Made by a program: the position numbers and the translations under genes
Notes under the pieces: model-generated
The model's input: only the letters and a program-made list of their open reading frames with translations
The model's database searches: none
What the model was told of the DNA's origin: nothing
DNA from: Arthrobacter woluwensis
GTDB taxonomy: Bacteria > Actinomycetota > Actinomycetes > Actinomycetales > Micrococcaceae
Direction: 5' to 3'
Assembly (NCBI RefSeq): GCF_900105345.1
Contig: NZ_FNSN01000003.1
Location: 124,001 to 188,000 of the forward strand
DNA length: 64,000 nt
Part shown: piece after piece, positions 59,724-64,000 of the stretch
Layout: each line of letters starts with the position of its first letter
Numbering within the stretch: position 1 is the first letter of the stretch

Positions 59724-61469
59724 ATGGCCATGGCCAGCAAGAGCACTGACTCCAAGAGCACCGAGGACAAAGTCCAGACGATCCGCGAGGGCTACACCTT
59801 CTCCGGCCCCGTGATCGAGCTGGGCGCGGCGATCGTGGACGACGCCGTCCATCAGGACGCCCCGGTCCGTCTGCCCCTCGGCATGATGAACCGGCACGGG
59901 CTCGTGGCGGGCGCCACGGGCACGGGCAAGACGGTCACGCTGCACATGATGGCGGAACAGCTGTCCGCCGCCGGTGTGCCGGTCTTCCTGGCCGACATCA
60001 AAGGCGACCTGTCCGGCCTGGCCACTCCCGGCGCGGGCGGGGACAAGCTCCTGGCACGCACCGCCGAACTCGGCCAGGAATGGAAGGCCGCGACGTTCCC
60101 GGTCGAGTACCTCGCGCTGGGCGGCAACGGCAAGGGCATCCCCGTGCGGGCCTCCATCACGAGCTTCGGCCCGATCCTGCTCTCACGCGTCATGGACCTC
60201 AATGACACTCAGGAGTCGAGCCTCCAGCTGATCTTCCATTTCGCGGACCAGAACCAGCTGGAACTGGATGATCTCAAGGATCTCCGGGCGGTCATCCAGT
60301 ACCTCACCTCGGACGAGGGCAAAGAGGCCCTGGCCCAGCTCGGCGGCCTGTCCAAGGCGACCGCCGGGGTCATCCTGCGCGAGATCGTGGCGCTGGAGGC
60401 CCAGGGCATGGAGCAGTTCTTCGGGCTCCCCGAGTTCGACCCCTCCGAGCTTCTGCGCACGGCGCCGGACGGCCGTGGCATCATCAGCGCCCTCGAGCTG
60501 CCCACCCTGCAGGACAAGCCCGCCCTGTTCTCCACCTTCCTCATGTGGCTGCTGTCGGAGCTGTTCGAGACGCTCCCGGAGGCGGGCGATCTGGACAAGC
60601 CCAAGCTCGTGTTCTTCTTCGATGAGGCCCACCTGCTCTTCACGGGCGCCTCCAAGGCGTTCCTCCAGGCCATCACGCAGACCGTGCGCCTCATCCGTTC
60701 CAAGGGCGTGGGCATCTTCTTCGTGACCCAGACCCCGAAGGACGTCCCCGCGGATGTCCTCGGCCAGCTGGCGAACCGCGTGCAGCACGCGCTGCGCGCC
60801 TTCACCCCGGATGACGCCAAGGCGCTCAAGGCCACGGTGTCCACCTTCCCCGTCAGCGACTACGAGCTGGACAAGGTCCTCACCTCGGCCGGGATCGGCG
60901 AGGCCGTCATCACCGTCATGAATGAGAAGGGTGCGCCCACCCCGGTGGCGCTCACCCGTCTCCGTGCGCCGGAATCGCTCATGGGCCCGGCGGACGACGC
61001 GACCATGAACCAGGTCATCCAGGCCTCGTCCCTGGCCTCCAAGTACAGCCAGGCCACGGACCGCCAGTCCGCTTTCGAGAAACTGCAGAACGCGCCGGCC
61101 GGCGGTGCGGCACAGCCCGGCCAGGCGCCTGCGGGCCCCGGCTCCGCGGACCAGGGCGCTGTGAACCAGGGCTCCGTGGACGAGGAGGCCCGCCGGATCG
61201 AAGCGGAGATCCTCGGACACTCGGTGCCGGGTGCCCCGTCCCAGGCCCCGGCTCCGGCACCCGCGCCGAGCACTCCGGCGCCGCCCGCGCCGGCGCCGCC
61301 CGCGCCGGCGCCGGAACCCGCGCAGAACCCGATGGGTGACATCATGGGAGGCCTGGGCTCCGCGCTCGGCGGCGGACTCCGCTCCATGGTGCGGTCGCTC
61401 GGCACCCAGTTGGGCCGCGACCTCGGTCGCAGCATCTTCGGCACATCGTCGAGGAGCAGGCGCCGCTGA
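59724..61469 (+). CDS. HerA-like ATPase (DUF853 helicase)
   Basis: The 581-residue protein is a HerA/FtsK-superfamily NTPase of the DUF853 group: Walker A 'GATGTGKT' at 63-70, 'FLADIKGDLSGLA', Walker B 'LVFFFDEAHLLF' near 294-306 and 'GIFFVTQTPKDVP'. The C-terminal 100 residues are a Pro/Ala/Pro-repeat linker followed by a hydrophobic 'MGGLGSALGGGLRSMVRSLGTQLGRDLGRSIFG' amphipathic tail. These proteins may process DNA ends or translocate along DNA; the exact role is unknown. ATG 59724 (or 59730) is possible. Confidence 0.85.
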   Translation: MAMASKSTDSKSTEDKVQTIREGYTFSGPVIELGAAIVDDAVHQDAPVRLPLGMMNRHGLVAGATGTGKTVTLHMMAEQLSAAGVPVFLADIKGDLSGLATPGAGGDKLLARTAELGQEWKAATFPVEYLALGGNGKGIPVRASITSFGPILLSRVMDLNDTQESSLQLIFHFADQNQLELDDLKDLRAVIQYLTSDEGKEALAQLGGLSKATAGVILREIVALEAQGMEQFFGLPEFDPSELLRTAPDGRGIISALELPTLQDKPALFSTFLMWLLSELFETLPEAGDLDKPKLVFFFDEAHLLFTGASKAFLQAITQTVRLIRSKGVGIFFVTQTPKDVPADVLGQLANRVQHALRAFTPDDAKALKATVSTFPVSDYELDKVLTSAGIGEAVITVMNEKGAPTPVALTRLRAPESLMGPADDATMNQVIQASSLASKYSQATDRQSAFEKLQNAPAGGAAQPGQAPAGPGSADQGAVNQGSVDEEARRIEAEILGHSVPGAPSQAPAPAPAPSTPAPPAPAPPAPAPEPAQNPMGDIMGGLGSALGGGLRSMVRSLGTQLGRDLGRSIFGTSSRSRRR

Positions 61470-61539
61470 CCCGGTGTGCCCCGCAGCCCGGGCGAAGGAC
61501 AGGAAGGACGACCGGACGCGAGATGAGGTTCAGAGCAGC

Positions 61540-62535
61540 GTGACGTGGACACAGACCACCATCAAGGTGGCCGCATCCTGGCTTGCCGGCATCATGCTGG
61601 TGGCCGCCGCTGCCATCGTCACCATCGTCGTGGTGAACTCCGGCCCGGCGGGCGCGCAGGAACCGGTGCGCGCCTACCTTTCGGCGCTCAAGGACGGCGA
61701 CGGCGGCAAGGCCCTCGGCCTGGTCCGCGCCCAGGTGCCGGCCGGGAACCCCAGCCTCCTCAACGGGGCCGGCCTCAAGGCGTCGGTGGAGAAGTTCGAA
61801 GACCTCACCGTGGGGAGCCCGGAACGGCAGTCGGACGGGAGGATGTCCGTCCCGGTCACGTACTCCCTGGAAGGCGTCCAGAACAGCACCAGGTTCCTCG
61901 TGGAACCCGCCGGTCACGAGTGGCTGTTCTTCACGCGCTGGCAGCTCGTCCCGGCGAGCCTGCCCACCGTCACCGTGAACGTGGTGAACTCCAATCTCGC
62001 CACGGTCAACGGGGTCACGGTGAACACCCCGAAGGGCCACGGCCAGTTCCCGGTGTTCTTCCCGGGCACCTACGAGGCGAGCTACAGCTCCCCGTACTTC
62101 GCCGCCCCGGCCCAGCGGGTCTCCGTCTCCGGACCCAGCAGCAGTCAGACCGTCAATCTCAGCACCGAGGCCACCAAGAGCCTGGCCGACGCCGTGTCCA
62201 CCCAGGTGCACAAGTACCTGGACGACTGTGCCGCCGAGGCCAACCACGAGCAGCGGCTCCAGCCGGACTGCCCGTTCTACCACGCGGGACTCGAACGGGT
62301 CACGCCCGGGTCGATCCGCTGGAGCATCGTCGAGTACCCCAAGGTCGAGATCCAGCCGTACAACGGCCGCTGGGTGGTCACACCGCTCGGCGGCAAGGCG
62401 AAGCTGAACGCGAAAGCCGTCGATCTCTTCACCGGCGTCGACGGCCCGCTGGACCAGGTGCATCCCTTCAGTTTCACCGTGACGCTCAGCTTCACGGCGG
62501 ACAAGGTGACCGTCACGCCCGTCGTCGACTACTGA
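61540..62535 (+). CDS. Membrane-anchored hypothetical protein
   Basis: The 331-residue product begins at GTG 61540 (GAGG upstream) and has one N-terminal transmembrane or signal helix ('VAASWLAGIMLVAAAAIVTIVVV'). The outer part holds a DUF4878-like segment ('VRAYLSALKDGDGGKALGL') and a beta-rich Ig-like region ('TVTVNVVNSNLATVNGVTVN', 'FFPGTYEASYSSPYFAAPAQRV'). It follows the HerA-like gene by 70 bp. No clear function; a surface-attached protein is likely. Confidence 0.65.
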   Translation: MTWTQTTIKVAASWLAGIMLVAAAAIVTIVVVNSGPAGAQEPVRAYLSALKDGDGGKALGLVRAQVPAGNPSLLNGAGLKASVEKFEDLTVGSPERQSDGRMSVPVTYSLEGVQNSTRFLVEPAGHEWLFFTRWQLVPASLPTVTVNVVNSNLATVNGVTVNTPKGHGQFPVFFPGTYEASYSSPYFAAPAQRVSVSGPSSSQTVNLSTEATKSLADAVSTQVHKYLDDCAAEANHEQRLQPDCPFYHAGLERVTPGSIRWSIVEYPKVEIQPYNGRWVVTPLGGKAKLNAKAVDLFTGVDGPLDQVHPFSFTVTLSFTADKVTVTPVVDY

Positions 62536-62552
62536 GTCCCGCCACCGCCACC

Positions 62553-62613
62553 CGCGAAAGCACAGATGGTGCCCCTTCCCGCGCTGGGAAGGGGCACCAT
62601 CTGTGCTTTCGCG
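62553..62613. repeat. 61-nt palindromic element, copy 3 (bidirectional terminator)
   Basis: Perfect 28-nt arms (62553-62580 and 62586-62613) and a 5-nt loop (gcgct) sit between the convergent membrane-protein and NHL-protein genes. The arm has CGCGA at 1-5, CAG at 11-13 and GTGCCC at 17-22, as in copies 1 and 2. Confidence 0.9.
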
Positions 62614-62630
62614 TCCGGAGCGGGCCGGGC

Positions 62631-64000
62631 TCAGTCCATGCCGCGCAGGTCCAGGACCAGTTCCGTGTCGCCGTCGGCGCTCAGGACCACGGGGATGCCC
62701 CAGTCCTGCTGGTACAGGTGGCAGGCGGCGTGATCGGGGATCTCGCCGTCGGGGCCTTCGGCGCCGTCGCAGGCCGCCGCACGGGCGGTGATGTGCAGGA
62801 TGCCCTCGGTGACCTCGGAGGACAGCTCGAGCGTGCGGTTCAGGCCTTCGCCCGTGCCACCGCCCGAGACCAGGAGCTCCGCCGGGGTCGAGGAGATCTT
62901 GAGCTGAGTCGGGTCGCCCCAGCGGTAGTCCAGCTTCTGGCCGGTGGGCGCGGTGAAGCGGACCGAGAGGTCGAAGGACCCCGGCGCCACGGGCGACGTC
63001 GGACGCTGGGTCTGCGAGGCGCCCTCATCCACCTGCTGCGCCTCGGCCGGGATCGGCACGTAGATCAGCTGATGCTTGTTGGCCTCCACCACCACGAGCA
63101 GCGGCTCGGCGCCCCGGGGGTCGAGGACCACGTCGCTGGGCTCGGCGAGGCCACGCGTCAGGGTGGACACGACGCCGGTCGCCGGGTCGTAGCGGCGCAC
63201 GGCGCCGTTGTAGGTGTCCGCGATCGCCACGGAGCCGTCGGGCAGCACGGTGACACCCAGCGGGTGCTGGAGCCGCGCCTCGGAGGCTTCGCCGTCGCGG
63301 AACCCGAAGTCGAAGAGGCCCTTGCCGATGGCCGTCCCCACGGTCACGCGGCCGGCGTCCCCTGTGGGCACGAGGCGCCGCAGCGCGGACGTCTCCGAGT
63401 CGGCCACCCAGATGGAACCGTCCGGTCCTTCGGCCAGGCCGGAGGACTGGGCGAACCACGCGGAGTCGGCCGCGCCGTCGAGCAGGCCCTCCAGACCGTT
63501 GCCGGCCAGGATGGACACCTCGCCGGTCTCCGGGGAGAACGCGAAGATCTGGTGCACGCCCGCCATGGCGATCACCACGGTCTGCAGCGACTCGGACCAG
63601 AGGACGTCCCACGGTGAACTGAGAGCCACCTGCAGGGGATCCGCGCCGAGCGGACCGCCGTAGCCGGCGCCGTCGTCGTCCACCCGGGCAGGGCCCGCTT
63701 CCAGCAGCCGCTGCACGCCGCTGCCGGCGAGCGTGGTGACCTCACCGGTGGCGAGGCTGATGCCCCGCAGTCGGTGGTTGACCGAGTCCGCCACGACGAC
63801 GTCGTACCCGACCCGCGCCGCCAGCTCGGCGGGCAGGAGGGTGAGTCCCTGGGGTTCGTTGAAGCGGGCGCCCTCAGCCCCGCCGTCGACATGTCCCTTG
63901 GTCCCGTCGCCATACGCGGACAGGATGGTGTCGAAGTCGTCGGCGAGCTCCAGGACGCGGTGATGACCGGTGTCGGAGACGAGCCAGGACTCCTGCTCGG
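62631..64000 (-). CDS. NHL-repeat protein (partial, 5' end outside window)
   Basis: The frame stays open to the window edge, so only the C-terminal 455 residues or so are seen; a GTG at 63794 is internal. At least four beta-propeller NHL-type repeats are visible ('SDTGHHRVLEL', 'ADSVNHRLRGISLATGEVTTLAGSG', 'VADSETSALRRLVP', 'ADTYNGAVRRYDPATGVVSTLTRG'), followed by a beta-rich C-terminal domain ending 'VLSADGDTELVLDLRGMD'. In actinobacteria such proteins usually carry an N-terminal thioredoxin-like domain (NHLRC2-like), which would lie beyond this window. Enzymatic function is not known. Confidence 0.75.
   Translation of the reverse strand, partial: EQESWLVSDTGHHRVLELADDFDTILSAYGDGTKGHVDGGAEGARFNEPQGLTLLPAELAARVGYDVVVADSVNHRLRGISLATGEVTTLAGSGVQRLLEAGPARVDDDGAGYGGPLGADPLQVALSSPWDVLWSESLQTVVIAMAGVHQIFAFSPETGEVSILAGNGLEGLLDGAADSAWFAQSSGLAEGPDGSIWVADSETSALRRLVPTGDAGRVTVGTAIGKGLFDFGFRDGEASEARLQHPLGVTVLPDGSVAIADTYNGAVRRYDPATGVVSTLTRGLAEPSDVVLDPRGAEPLLVVVEANKHQLIYVPIPAEAQQVDEGASQTQRPTSPVAPGSFDLSVRFTAPTGQKLDYRWGDPTQLKISSTPAELLVSGGGTGEGLNRTLELSSEVTEGILHITARAAACDGAEGPDGEIPDHAACHLYQQDWGIPVVLSADGDTELVLDLRGMD

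Noticed and set aside
61545-63617. A 690-codon plus-strand frame through the membrane-protein and NHL genes
   Set aside because: It crosses a terminator palindrome and two recognised genes, and lacks any domain.

Overview
The window is GC-rich DNA with dense, often overlapping genes, GTG/TTG starts and strong third-position GC bias. Gene content (a DtxR-type iron box, actinobacterial PutA, GAP-family membrane protein, DinB/DUF664 proteins, SnaA/NtaA-type monooxygenases, bacteriocin-like loci) points to an actinobacterium, most likely Micrococcaceae close to Arthrobacter. No rRNA, tRNA, IS element or CRISPR array was recognised.

Layout. 1-1051: tail of an AbiEi-like antitoxin and a complete AbiEii-like nucleotidyltransferase. 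1145-5019: iron-box-controlled siderophore ABC importer (binding protein, two permeases, ATPase), converging on an MFS gene. 6446-16844: membrane acyltransferase-like protein, AEC carrier, secreted GH84 N-acetylglucosaminidase, DMT exporter with divergent LysR regulator, acylphosphatase, luciferase-like oxidoreductase, TetR regulator facing a GAP-family membrane protein across two palindromic operators, and a hypothetical gene. 17100-22895: an orphan amino-acid-type binding lipoprotein, PutA and a divergent LysR regulator. 22978-24167: MarR regulator and two small genes (one CsbD-like).

24388-28976 is a less GC-rich accessory locus: a secreted beta/gamma-crystallin (Streptomyces killer toxin-like) protein, a strong hairpin, then a lipoprotein, a membrane-fusion-type adaptor with a peptidoglycan-binding domain, and a MacB-type ATPase and permease. 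I regard this putative killer-protein locus as the most interesting candidate system.

29495-40887 is a full catabolic island for hydroxyproline: an ABC importer, Delta1-pyrroline-4-hydroxy-2-carboxylate deaminase-like protein, 4-hydroxyproline epimerase, ornithine-cyclodeaminase-like reductase, GntR/FCD regulator, three-subunit D-hydroxyproline dehydrogenase and 2-oxoglutarate semialdehyde dehydrogenase. Two promoters carry matching palindromes with co-varying arms. With PutA nearby, the region can feed both proline and hydroxyproline into the TCA cycle.

41148-47144: DinB and WYL genes, an AraC regulator, a Tat-exported protein of unknown function, several small unknown genes, a KGG-repeat stress protein and an SRPBCC protein. 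47229-57819: a translationally coupled operon of an amino-acid-type ABC transporter and three luciferase-like monooxygenases plus a DUF1684 protein, with a divergent FAD/NAD(P)-binding protein and GNAT acetyltransferase. The composition resembles S-alkyl-cysteine/organosulfur salvage clusters. 57929-64000: GNAT, DinB, HerA-like NTPase, membrane-anchored protein, and the 3' part of an NHL-repeat gene running off the window.

Three convergent gene junctions carry 61-nt palindromes of identical architecture (28-nt arms, 5-nt loop, shared motifs), an apparent dispersed element family. A separate 127-nt fold-back sequence lies between the hydroxyproline deaminase and epimerase genes.
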